From Chiridota heheva (Eukaryota > Echinodermata > Holothuroidea > Apodida > Chiridotidae), in the NCBI GenBank assembly GCA_020152595.1, contig JAIGNY010001690.1:810001-874000 (forward strand): a DNA stretch of 64,000 bases, in the 5' to 3' direction. Below the pieces are notes generated by a model. That model was given only the letters and a program-made list of their open reading frames with translations. It did not search any database and was not told where the DNA came from. The position numbers were made by a program, and so were the translations under genes. This document shows positions 46,985 to 56,351 of the stretch, piece after piece. How positions within the stretch are numbered: position 1 is the stretch's first letter; each line of letters begins with the position of its first letter.

Positions 46985-47035
46985 ATTTGCATATGCCTAA
47001 ATTTGCATATTCAATTAGCTTATTTGCATATCTAA
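46985..47035. promoter_or_regulatory. Cluster of three ATTTGCAT octamers with TAATTAG motifs
   Basis: ATTTGCATA occurs three times within about 50 bp, interleaved with CAATTAG and CTAATTAG. ATTTGCAT is the POU-family octamer and TAATTAG a homeodomain core. No nearby gene start is identified, so a regulatory role is speculative; low-complexity AT sequence could produce it. Confidence 0.25.
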
Positions 47036-47447
47036 TTAGATTGATTGGGAAACACTTTACTCCTTTTGGATAATGGTACATAGGTAAATGATATATCAAA
47101 TCAAAGCTCTTGTCATGCTCTATAAACTGCTCAGATTGGAATTTCAAAACAATTGATTGTTTAGTAGTTAATCTATCAACAAACGACATCTTCTTAATTA
47201 TGCAAATTTTTAATTATTTCTTGCTTGTATTTTGAGCTACGAGAAAACAAAATGAAAAGTGAGTCGAACAGTCCCTGATGCAGACCAATAGCATTATGCA
47301 TGCTACAAATAAGACATATAGGACATTCCAAAGCTGAGATATTTGCACCCCAATTTGGAAAAAAATGATTTTAAAAAAAAAATCGTTTAAAAAAATCTCA
47401 CAAGTTCGCGTTCAAGACATGCTTCACATTGTGTCTAAGAGTTGGTT

Positions 47448-47903
47448 CTAATCATAAAATTCTCCTGGTGCGTAGTGCACACCCTCTGTTTCAAGCAATT
47501 TGTCTGCCTCATGTGCATCCTTGATTTTCTGTCCCTTTCTTCTTTTCTTTGACTTTTCTGTTGACTTCTTTTCTGCTATGCGCACGCGCTTCCTGTCCTC
47601 CTTCTCTGTCATTGATCGTGTTTGCTCTCCAAGACATAAGTCCATGCTTCCCATGACCCTAAGCAATGACTTAGCACCTTCATTGTATTCATGAATTGCA
47701 AGTTTTACTCCTAATTCAATGACAGATCTCTTTACAAAGATTGTTTTCGGGACCTTCTTCCATATCAGTGAGTTGACGCTTTCATTTACATTTTGTGTCT
47801 TCTTCCTGAGGCACCTCTTCAGAACACCTTCTCGACTAAGTCTGTGAAAGATTGGTAAAAGCCTTTGGGCTCTGTCTCCAAGTAATTCGTTTGCGTTTAA
47901 TAC
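47448..47903 (-). pseudogene. Mutator-like transposase, C-terminal fragment
   Basis: An open minus-strand frame of about 151 codons, from a TGA at 47904-47906 down to the stop at 47448, encodes LLPIFHRLSREGVLKRCL, then KTQNVNESVNSLIWKKVPK, then a Lys/Arg-rich tail ending in HYAPGEFYD. This is the C-terminus of the large invertebrate Mutator-like transposase family (PF20700-type), in which TQN-NES-NS-IW and a KKRRK tail are hallmarks. The DDE-type catalytic core is absent. It lies head-to-head with an N-terminal fragment on the other strand at 48132. Confidence 0.8.
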
Positions 47904-48131
47904 TCAGACCCTTTCTCCACTGATTGGGTAAATAATTGCTATTTGGGCCCCTTGTATTGAAAAATGATACCAATTGTATTGTATTCCCTTTTTCAAATTT
48001 AGTCTTTCTCTTCCCCATGTCAGCGTGTCAGCCCCATATGCTTGAACAGAGTCAGGCATCTCAAATTTCTATGAGAAAAACATACAAAATGATTATTGTT
48101 AGTAATATTCTGCTTTCATTTTTCTCATCAG

Positions 48132-48688
48132 CTGAGGCCGTGGAATCAACATCAGCAAGTACCACCGATGATGTTCCTAGCACAAGTAAAGAGACAAATG
48201 ACCCACCTACTAGAACTGAGAGTGCTGAAAATGCTTCAACCCTATCTGCCTCAAAGCGAAAGCTACATCAATTTCAAAAAGAGACACCTTCACTCCAAGA
48301 AAAAGGGAATCGTTATATATTTTTCCACGAGGACTCATTGTCTGAAGTTTTGAAGCGATTATGCTGTCCAGAATGTGGAACCTCTGGTGTCACTTATACA
48401 CTTTAAAATAGGTATGGACTTTCACATTCTATTGTTTTGCATTGTGCAACCTGTGAATCTGACATCATGTCCACCACAATGTCTCCAAGTACAGGACATC
48501 ACAAGCATCCAGATATTAACAGTAGAGTGGTGACAGCCATGAGGAATATTGGAATTGGTCATTCAGGACTTCAGGAGTTTTGCCGCTCACTCAACATTCA
48601 GGGCATGGCAAATGATACATATTCTAAACATGCAAATCACCTTCAGAAGACTACTAACTTTACAATCAACAATTATCATAACTAGCTG
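48132..48688 (+). pseudogene. Mutator-like transposase, N-terminal domain fragment
   Basis: One frame, broken only by a TAA at 48404-48406, encodes a Ser/Thr-rich start (SAEAVESTSASTTDDVPSTS), then LCCPECGTSGV, LHCATCESD, then DINSRVVTAMRNIGIGHSGL and QEFCRSLNIQGM. The CPxC pair, the CxxC pair and the N-R-x-V-x-A-M-R-x-I-G-x-G motif mark the N-terminal region of the PF20700-type Mutator-like transposase. The fragment starts after TTTCTCATCAG, which looks like a 3' splice site, and ends at a stop at 48683. The catalytic part is missing. Confidence 0.8.
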
Positions 48689-48689
48689 A

Positions 48690-49295
48690 CTAGTGTGGAA
48701 ATTAATAAATAAAATAAAATGAAATATTTGAGCTTCAGCTGCGCACGCCTCTTCCACCTTTGTATTTGTAATGTTAGCATAATCAATTTTGCATAAAAAT
48801 AATTTTATTTTGCATAAAGACGTTCCGATTGGTCCAGTTTTATAAGTCTGCCATTTCTGGACTATATGAACATCGGCTCAAAAGATGTGAAGGTTTCCAT
48901 GCCCACCTGCCCATGGCATTCATATCAGATCTGTCCTATATGGACTCCGACTAATCAGACTATTTGCATGCCTTTTCTATTCACCATGTGAGTTTTCCAG
49001 ATAGGACTGATCGAAGGTCGAGCACTATTCAAGACTCTTCATTATACTAAAGACCTACAACCTACAAACGTCTGATGTCTAGAAGTATGACAAGAAAACA
49101 GCTATATAAGTCTATAATTACTTGCCTAGATTTACTTGTAAAGTAGCGTAGCCAAATGTCCAAGGGGGCTGTTTGCATAATTTGCAATGATCAACTTTTC
49201 CAAACTTCGCTAAATTTGTGAACTTGTTACACATGCCCTTTTTGAATTTTCCAGAATTTCTTTGCAGTTATGAGAATATAAATTAATTAACTTAT
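48690..49295. other. Non-coding sequence, nothing recognised
   Basis: Includes GAAATTAATAAATAAAATAAAATG at 48700-48722, a LINE-like A-rich tail. No gene is recognised. Confidence 0.4.
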
Positions 49296-49297
49296 AG

Positions 49298-49370
49298 GCC
49301 TCGTTGGCGCAGTCGGCAGCGCGTCAGTCTCATAATCTGAAGGTCGTGAGTTCGAGCCTCACACGGGGCA
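49298..49370 (+). tRNA. tRNA-Met (CAT), elongator type, intact
   Basis: Identical over all 73 positions to the 43795 copy: acceptor, D, anticodon and T stems all pair and both internal promoter boxes are intact. A run of T at 49382-49387 provides a strong polymerase III terminator. It starts the second part of the cluster, after the TE-filled interval 46250-49290. Confidence 0.95.
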
Positions 49371-49381
49371 GAATAATGATA

Positions 49382-49387
49382 TTTTTT
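49382..49387 (+). terminator. Pol III T-run terminator of tRNA-Met 49298
   Basis: TTTTTT starts 12 bp after the tRNA end, a suitable distance for RNA polymerase III termination. Confidence 0.6.
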
Positions 49388-49934
49388 CATTTTCAGTTTG
49401 ATATTTTAAGTCTTCGGAGACTTCACCCCCTAGCTACTTCTCCTTGTGACCACACGATAGGAAAGTATCACTACATACTGATATATAGCCAAACTTGTCA
49501 GTCCACCCTTTAGACGCTGCAATTGGCAGATTGGATCATGATGTCCAACTCTTTTTACTTTTTTTAATTGATTATTTAGAAGATCACACCCTCTATAAAA
49601 TCAATTGCAGTATAATACTAAGTCTCTCATCAGCAAGAACGTCGTATACCAGCCACCTACAGTTTTCCCATAAAGCTGACACTATGCATATGTCGTTTTC
49701 TCCACTTGTTTGTTATTTAAAGATTAATGTTCTGGCATCGTGTTTATATTCTCCTATAATATAAAGGACTTTGGCCCGAGTGGAATGGCCCGACTTTAGG
49801 AAAAATTTCAATTATTTATGCTCTAAAACTCAAATAATGAAATTTAGATAACGATTTCTAAATTTAAAACACCTTTATTTGAAAAACTTTCAAACGACAA
49901 ACCCATCGATAAAATGAACTAATCTATTGAATAA

Positions 49935-50360
49935 TACATGTTCGTGGTCCCTCTACCAGTCTAATGCACATGTTCACTTCACTATCTTGGTTCATAATTG
50001 AAGGATTTTGGTCTTTTATTTTAAGTTTGAAATTTGTATCCACACTTGAAGATTGTTGGTCCAAAATTGAAGATTTTTGGTGCAAAGTGGAAGAGTTCCG
50101 GTCCAAAATCAACGATACTTATACTTTATATTAATGATCTACCTTTTTCATGTAAATAATGATAGCACGTTATATTTATTTGCTAATATGCAATGATTTC
50201 ATCCGTATTATATCCGAACTCTTCCAATTTGCACCAATAATCTTCAATTTTGGACTAGCAATTTTCAATTGTGGACACAAATTGACAAATCTAAAATAAA
50301 GGGCCAAAATCCTTAAATTATGGACCAAGACAGTGAAGTGACATGAGCAGTGACACGTGT
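49935..50360. repeat. Inverted duplication flanking a LINE scrap
   Basis: The left arm 49950-50107, reverse complemented, matches the right arm 50215-50350 (GAACTCTTCCAATTTGCACC, AATCTTCAATTTTGGAC, AAATTGACAAATC, GGCCAAAATCCTTAAATTATG, GACAGTGAAGTGA). A third copy in the right-arm orientation lies at 51085-51230. Matching peptides from the copies (for example KIKDQNPSIMNQDSEVNMC) reflect shared DNA, not a proven protein. The ~110-bp spacer holds the LINE fragment below. Confidence 0.75.
50121..50193 (+). pseudogene. LINE reverse transcriptase scrap (YADD-box region)
   Basis: ILYINDLPFSC followed, after a -1 frame change, by NNDSTLYLFANMQ corresponds to the non-LTR RT segment L-Y-I-N-D-L-P to F-A-D-D. 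The catalytic DD is replaced by N-M. It is the block that would directly follow the fragment at 40136-40245, so the two may derive from the same or related elements. Confidence 0.75.
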
Positions 50361-50499
50361 GAACACGTCACCACGAGGATGTGAGTGCTGGTTAGATAAT
50401 TCGCAATGGCCATGCTACTTTTTGCCAACTTGACAAAGTTTGACAACCTGACAACTTAGTTTTTAAACATTTGACGGTATGATTGCTTTATTACTTAAC

Positions 50500-50572
50500 G
50501 CCTCGTTGGCGCAGTCGGCAGCGCGTCAGTCTCATAATCTGAAGGTCGTGAGTTCGAGCCTCACACGGGGCA
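50500..50572 (+). tRNA. tRNA-Met (CAT), elongator type, intact
   Basis: Identical to the 43795 and 49298 genes over 73 bp, with perfect stems, CAT anticodon and intact A and B boxes. Upstream it has TTTGACGGTATGATTGCTTT, then ATTACTTAACG, a flank shared with the pseudogenes at 51372 and 52148. Downstream a TTTT lies at about 50584. Confidence 0.95.
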
Positions 50573-50870
50573 GTCTTTACTCTTTTGTGTCTGCATCATC
50601 CAATCATTACTGAAATTTGCCTATTAGTGGCGCCGTTGGCAGTGGCGTATATAGGGCAGGAGGGAGATGATAATGTGGCATTTCTCATTCATGTTGACTG
50701 AATTATCGTTAATTTTGGATCGGAACTCTTCCAGAAGAGGGATGTGCGGTCGCGGTACCACGAGGTGTGTGTTGTATAATTTGCAATGACCAACTTTTTG
50801 CCAACTTGACTAAGTTTGACAACTGAGGTTTTTCAACATTTGAGGCATTACTTCATTCTTATTTTTTAAC

Positions 50871-50913
50871 GGCAGCGCGTCAGTCTCATAATCTGAATTT
50901 CGTGAGTTTGGCA
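50871..50913 (+). pseudogene. tRNA-Met pseudogene, 5' half deleted
   Basis: GGCAGCGCGTCAGTCTCATA, then ATCTGAATTTCGTGAGTTTGGCA. The acceptor 5' strand and A box are lost (the upstream flank TTTTTTAAC joins directly to GGCAGCG). GAAGG is changed to GAATT, and the T arm is deleted so that it runs directly into GGCA. Confidence 0.85.
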
Positions 50914-51371
50914 GGCATTACACTTTTGTTTCTGCATGATCATATCATTACTGTAGCTTGACCATTGGTGGTGTCTTTGGCAGTGGCGTATCTGAGGCAA
51001 GAGGCGGTTATTTGGGGCTTAAATTCCCCTCATCCAAAGAGAATTTGGCGTTATTCGCATTGAGTGAATTGTCTTTGATTTTGAACCGGAACTCTTTCAG
51101 TTTGCACACCAATAATCTGCAGTTTTGGATCAACAATCTTCAATTGTGGACACAAATTGACAAATGTAAAATCAAAGGCCAAAATCCTTTAGTTATGGAT
51201 CAAGATAGTGAAGTGAACATGTGCAGTAGAGGGACGTGCGATCGCGTTACCACGAGGTCTGTGCTGATTGTATAATTTGCAATGACACCATGCAAAGTTT
51301 TGCAAACTTGACAATGTTTGACAACTTAGTTTTTTCAATATTTGAGGGTATAACTTCATTATTACTTAAAC

Positions 51372-51444
51372 GCCTCGTTGGCGTGGTCGGCAGCCCGTCA
51401 GTCTCATAATCTGAAAGTCGTCAGTTCTAGCCTCGCATGGTGAA
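51372..51444 (+). pseudogene. tRNA-Met pseudogene, full length but decayed
   Basis: GCCTCGTTGGCGTGGTCGGC, then AGCCCGTCAGTCTCATAATC, TGAAAGTCGTCAGTTCTAGC and CTCGCATGGTGA. Changes in the D stem (GCGT/GCCC), T stem and B box (CAGTTCTAGCC) and loss of the 3' acceptor strand mean it cannot fold. Confidence 0.85.
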
Positions 51445-51673
51445 GGTATTACACTTTTGTGTCTGCACGATTTCTTCTTATCTCTACACATCATTATTGA
51501 AACTTGAACATGGGTACATGGTGCCATTAGCAGTGGCGTATTTAACATTGCAGAAGAGGGATGTGCGGTTGCATAAACCTGAGCGGGAGTGAGTGGTTGT
51601 ATAATTTGCAATGAACAACTTTTTGACAAATGAATTGTTTCACATTTAAGGGTATGATTTTATCCTTAGTATT

Positions 51674-51751
51674 CTAACTGTTGGCGCATTCCAATGGCAG
51701 TGTGTCAGTCTCATAATAGGAGGGTCGTGAGTTCGAGCCTCACACGGGGCA
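51674..51751 (+). pseudogene. tRNA-Met pseudogene, 5' half scrambled, T arm perfect
   Basis: The 3' half TCGTGAGTTCGAGCCTCACA, then CGGGGCA is perfect, with an intact B box. The acceptor 5' strand (TAACTG), D arm (GCATTCCAATGGC) and anticodon stem (ATAGGAGG) are altered. Confidence 0.85.
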
Positions 51752-51843
51752 GTCATTACACTTTTGTGTTTGCACTGTCTCTCTTCTTATCTCCATACCA
51801 TTACAGAAACTTGCCCATGGGTGCATGGTGCCGTTATTTCAAC

Positions 51844-51916
51844 GCCTCGTTGGCGCAGTCGGCTGCACGCTAGTCTCAAAAAGTGAAGATCGTGAGTTTG
51901 AGCTTCACACGGGGCA
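51844..51916 (+). pseudogene. tRNA-Met-derived gene with CAA in the anticodon position
   Basis: 73 bp with intact acceptor stem (GCCTCGT/ACGGGGC). The D arm reads GGCTGCACGC, and the anticodon arm TAGTCTCAAAAAGTGAAG replaces CAGTCTCATAATCTGAAG, so CAT becomes CAA. The anticodon stem no longer pairs well and the B box is GAGTTTGAGCT. It is most simply a pseudogene. A functional CAA tRNA is unlikely. Confidence 0.8.
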
Positions 51917-52147
51917 GGCATTACACTTGCCTCTTCTTATCTCCATGCCATTATAGAAACTTGTTCATCGGTGATGTTGAAGATAACGAGGTGAACATGT
52001 GCAGAAAGTGATGTTCGGTGGCGTAAACCGTAGAGGTTGACGGTGACGTGGACTGGTTGTATTATTTGCAATGACCAACTTTTTGCCAACCTGACAAAAT
52101 TTGACGACTGAATTTCAAGGGTATGACTTCATCCGTATTGCTTCAAC

Positions 52148-52232
52148 GCCTCGCCATGTTGGCCGCGGCTAGTCGGCAGCGCGTCGATCTCACATAATTT
52201 GCAGGTCGTGAGTTCGACTCTCACATGGGGCA
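52148..52232 (+). pseudogene. tRNA-Met pseudogene with ~12-bp insertion
   Basis: GCCTCGCCATGTTGGCCGCG, then GCTAGTCGGCAGCGCG, TCGATCTCACATAATTTGCA and GGTCGTGAGTTCGACTCTCACATGGGGCA. There is an insertion in the 5' acceptor to D-arm region and extra bases in the anticodon arm. The T arm is nearly intact. It is the last member of the cluster. Confidence 0.85.
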
Positions 52233-52334
52233 GGTTTAGGCAGGGCAGGGCAGTAAATACTTGTGTATATATAGTCATACCATTACTGAAACTTGCATGA
52301 GGGTGGTACCGTTGACAGTGGCGTTTTTAAGGTG

Positions 52335-54750
52335 GAAAGGGGGATATTTAGGGTTTAAATCCCCCCCCCCCAATGAGCATTTGGTATTTCTTATTCGTGT
52401 CGACTTAATTATCTTTTCTACATAATACTTTAGCTGTTTACTGCAATGACATATTCATTATAGTTTTTTAGCCACAACATCGCAGGAAAAGTATGACAGA
52501 ATATACAAAGAGATTGAAATTTCTGAGGATGTGATGTATAATCATTTCATCCGTTTCTACACAAATGATAGAACTTTGAACTTTTAAAATTTTCTTCAAA
52601 TGTTATTTTGATGCTTGGTGGGCCTGATCATGGCATTATGACCTGTCTTTTACATATACACAAACACCCACACCCACATTTGCCCTCACATATTCTTTAT
52701 ATATCTTTAATTATGATTACAACAATAATTAAATTACAGCTATCTTTCTTTTAAACTATATTGAAGTCACCAGGGCATACGTAACGCAAAATTTCATCTG
52801 GCTCACTCGTTCGCCATGAACTGATGAGTTGCAACCATTTGGAGGGTCTCAGACCTCACCTTAATTTGCTAGTATAGCAGTCTAATTTTAAATTTACAGA
52901 AATCTATGAAGAAGCCCGGCTCAAAATTTCAAGGTACAGCTTTCAAAATTATTCCAAATTCGACTTGAATGCATTACATAATATTTTTGTTTATATGAAT
53001 TCCTCAGAAGCTCCACCAATTGTGTTCACCTATTACTTTTGCCATTAGTAGCGTAGCGTTGATTTTCCTTTGTTTTACTTCCCTTAATTGTTAGTGTATT
53101 CCCCCTCCCCCTCCCCTTGTTCTGTATCTCTAAATATCCCAAATGTATTGAAACTCACTTAGCATTGTAATTGTAGCTGTTTGTATAGATGAGGTTCGTT
53201 TTAAACACTAACCATAAATTGTGAGTGTCACTGTAGTGTCAACTTATTATAGCCATACCATCGGATCAAAAATAAAGAGAGGGTGGGGGATTTTGTATGC
53301 AATTTTGTTCATTAAATATTTTCTTCTAAAATGGACTTGTTGGCATGGACAGATGGACGCCATCCCTAGATCAACCACTGCCTAATCAAAACCCTTCTTA
53401 TTTGTTCTTAGAATACAGCCTCTGCTTTGGAATAACCCTCAACTTTTGAGGTATACCGGTACATTTTGAGGTATACCAGTGCTTCTGAAGGATACATGTT
53501 ACGTTAGTGACTAAAGGCCATTGACTGTTGAATAATACATGATTCGAGACGGGTGAGCAACAGATTTGTTTGTACGGGGACCCTGGTATCTGAAGGAACA
53601 CGTATCGTTAGAAAGTGAGGAGCAGGGAAAGCAACCTTCATGGCGGATCGCCATATGGGTAAGGGGTGCATTTCCCCCTCCACAAATGTTTATTCTATTT
53701 TATAATAAAAGTATACAAATGTGTTTGATTTATATGAATGCTAATTGTTTTCACTCCACTAATGTTTTGCACCTCCAACTAACACCTCTCAGGCTTACAT
53801 CCGCCTATTGCCAGGGGCGTAGCGGGACGGGGGGAGGGGGGCCACACCCACAATCCAAAGTTTTGTCGGGATTTTTTGGGATCTTCCTTATACAGGGATA
53901 AATTTCTTGGCAAGTTGCTTGAAAAACTTTTAACATATAAAACATTTTTGTGTAAATGATTGAAGGTCATGTATTGAGGCAATAAAATATCATGACCCAG
54001 ATTTAACACACAATATGCGGTATTATAATCAAAACACAGTTTTTCATCTGTAAGGACTATTATGAACACCTATCCATAATCAACAGATATGTCGACACAT
54101 GCAATTCGTAGGTAACTTCGTGGGTCTTGAGTGACATCGTCAGCCCTTCAGTCAGAATTTTTCGGGCAATGTTGTTTTTAATATGTAAGTTGTGGGATTT
54201 TAAATTGTCGGGTTTGCAGGCTTAGCCAGGCGGGTTTATAGGCCGATATATAAACACAAACGAACAAGAACATAACCTATCTGTCGGTACCTATATTAAT
54301 TTTTTTTCAGGATTCGAGACTCTACTTGTTTAATTAAGGGAGATACAGGGATTGCAGCTTCTATTAAAACTTCTGTTATTAAGAGCCACAAATATCTCAT
54401 AATGCATGCAGGGTGCCAGGATATGCCATGCCGATAAAGGGGTGTAATCTTCCCGACATGAATTTGACAAATATGCTAGTGTGACTAAACACACAAATTT
54501 ATCCTATCAATATCCGACAAACCTGGCAAATTAAAAAAATCCCCAACAGGAGGTACACTGATATGGGGGTTTGAGAAAATGGGGTATAGTTTTGAGCCTG
54601 ATGATTTTGCTTGTATCAATAAAGTAGGCCTAGATTTTATTGGGAGAGGGGGGGGGGGGGGAAGTGCCATTTTGGCCTCTCAATATAATGAAGGTCTTAA
54701 GAATTTATTTTGAAGAGCCAGATGTCAGATTCCATGCATGGCTTCTTTCC
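52335..54750. other. Non-coding sequence, no gene recognised
   Basis: A MITE family A scrap lies near 52500-52590 (GATGTGATGTATAATCATTT, CTACACAAATGATAGAAC). CAGGGGCGTAGCGGGACGGG at 53813 resembles the end of the CAGTGGCGTAGC MITE type. Short duplicated text TTTTGAGGTATACCRGT lies at 53443-53481. Nothing else is recognised. Confidence 0.5.
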
Positions 54751-54754
54751 TTTT

Positions 54755-54990
54755 CTTTAATTTTCGGGAAATCCCTTCAATTATCGTAAAATTTCCATCA
54801 TTTTTGTAAAATTTGCTTCGATTTTCGTGCAATGTCCTTCATTTTTGAGAAATGTTCTTGAATATTTGAAAAGTTTTTATCAATTTTGGGGAAATTTCCT
54901 TTAATTTTCGTAAAATTGTCTTCATTGTCGTGAAGTTTTCCTTGATGTTTGGCAATTTCCTTTATTTTTGGTAAATGTTGCCAAATTTCC
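54755..54990. repeat. Degenerate ~20-bp TTTTCGTGAAATTTNCTTCA minisatellite, third array
   Basis: About 11 units like TTTTCGTGCAATGTCCTTCA. It is preceded by GAAGAGCCAGATGTCAGATT and GGCTTC, the same flank as the array at 42240. Confidence 0.75.
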
Positions 54991-55221
54991 AATAAATTTA
55001 TGACTATTTTGTATTTATTTTTTCTCATACTTTTGCTACGCTCGGTTGGCGTTCATAACCTGTAGAAAGATTTTTGCCGACTTAACCTATTTAGATTCAG
55101 ATTCCCCACCCTCCCCTTTTACAACTTGTAGTTTTTGAACCATGATAAGAGACTCGTATATTTTTGTTGGGACAAATGATAAATCCTTCAATGTCAAATA
55201 TCTTCGTACGCCGCTGATATA

Positions 55222-55492
55222 CAGAGAGAGAGGTGAGAGAGAGTTGAACACACAATTACAATGACGGGGTCGTCGCCTGCGTATTCGGTTATGATAGTAC
55301 AAATGCTATCACTAATACGACCCGGACGAGAACACAGGTACGACGTACGGACAGACATAACATCGACAACCAAGTCAATGTCCACGGCCTTTGATAACCA
55401 GTTGTGGTGCACTGGCGTGTCTACCCACCCCAGGATTGAGCCCGGGGCCTCGTGGTCTGTAGACAGGTATGATAACCGCTACACCACAGTAG
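55222..55492 (-). mobile_element. tRNA-derived SINE, full-length copy 2
   Basis: Read on the minus strand, the head ACTGTGGTGTAGCGGTTATC starts near 55492 with a good A box (TGGTGTAGCGG). B-box-like GGGCTCAATCC lies near 55440, the body continues to GACGACCCCGTCATTGTAAT, and a (TCTC)n tail ends at 55222. It shares more than 200 bp of near-identity with 15551-15816, suggesting both are fairly young. Confidence 0.85.
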
Positions 55493-55494
55493 GT

Positions 55495-56258
55495 ATATAT
55501 ATACAGGTGAACTTCAATCATCCCTTTAATGACAGATGGATAGCTCTTTCCAAAAAGAAAACTCAAGAACGAACATTCTACGCTAAATCTGATGGCAATT
55601 TTCCCCTTTAAATACCTAAAATCCCAGAACTTCTGGGGGCTTGCCCTGGACCCACTATCGCACTAAGGTGTTGGAGCCAGCTAACAACATACAATTTGTC
55701 AAGAATTTTAACTACCCCCTTCCCCCACCCAACCAAAGTACCCTAGCTACGCAGCTGCCTATCGCCATCTCAGCTCAGTCCAGCTGTCACGTCATTAGCT
55801 CTTGGCCTAGAATTAACACAGCTAAATGACTTACAAACCAGTATGACCTGGAGTGACCTTAGAAGTTGACAAACCTGCGATTTAAACGGAAGAATACATA
55901 TTGTGCATACTCTTGTAAATATGAAGATTTGAAAGCCATATACCAAAATTAAGATACATAATATTAAAATTATTATAAAATTTTACAATAAATTATCCTA
56001 AACGTGCAACGTGTTCGTTTATTATGAGGTTTAGCCTTTAATTTACGGCACTTGTTTAGTATGTGGCTCATGAATTTTAAGTATTTTATTGAACTACAGT
56101 AGTAGTAAGGATAGTTATAGTACGTTATAACAACAGCTGCAACGAAAGTACAGTAGTGACGGAAGACAGGAAGTCCGAAGAAAAAGGCTTATTGATGACT
56201 TTGTGATAGCCTTTTACAGAATATTTGTTTGTAACTATAAACTAGATTAATAAACAAG
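55495..56258. other. Upstream region of the LAPTM4-like exon
   Basis: No other gene is recognised. If the exon at 56259 is real, its 5' untranslated region and promoter should lie in about 55900-56258. I see no clear TATA box or defined initiator. Confidence 0.4.
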
Positions 56259-56345
56259 ATGGGCCTTCGTCGGGAAAAATCGCCGACGTGTTGCCTTTGC
56301 CTCGATGTCCGGACTGGCACTGTGTTGATCGGTGTTTGGCACTTA
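56259..56345 (+). CDS. LAPTM4/5-like lysosomal membrane protein, first coding exon
   Basis: ATG at 56259 opens 29 codons that end exactly at a GTAAGT splice donor (56346). The peptide reads MGLRREKSPT followed by CCLCLDVRTGTVLIGVW. CC-x-C-x-VRTGT followed by a hydrophobic run and a Trp is the N-terminal signature of lysosome-associated four-span proteins LAPTM4A/B/5, just where the first membrane segment begins. These proteins sit in late endosome/lysosome membranes and regulate trafficking. The N-terminal leader is shorter than in mammalian LAPTM4A. Codon composition is GC-richer than the flanks. Downstream exons were not found; the following block is transposon-rich, so the first intron is likely long. 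A pseudogene or retained exon fragment cannot be excluded. Confidence 0.65.
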
Positions 56346-56351
56346 GTAAGT
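56346..56351 (+). other. Splice donor of the LAPTM4-like exon
   Basis: GTAAGT directly follows a leucine codon (TTA) and matches the metazoan 5' splice-site consensus. Confidence 0.6.

Larger units (their letters stand above)
50573..52330. repeat. Tandem tRNA-Met duplication units (spacer sequence)
   Basis: Each spacer repeats the same phrases in order: CACTTTTGTGTCTGCA, CTTCTTATCTCCATACCATT, GAAACTTGCCCATGGGTG, GGCAGTGGCGTAT, AGAGGGATGTGCGG, TATAATTTGCAATGACCAAC, TTTTTGCCAACTTGACAAAG and ATTTGAGGGTATGACTTCAT, then ACTTAACGCCTCGTTGG. Unit lengths vary through internal deletions (roughly 300-870 bp). This shows repeated unequal duplication of tRNA plus spacer. No protein gene is recognised. 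Confidence 0.8.

Noticed and set aside
47836..48018. 60-codon minus-strand frame starting MGKRKTKFEK as the N-terminus of the Mutator-like protein
   Set aside because: It overlaps the C-terminal fragment in a different frame and is on the wrong strand relative to the N-terminal domain at 48132.
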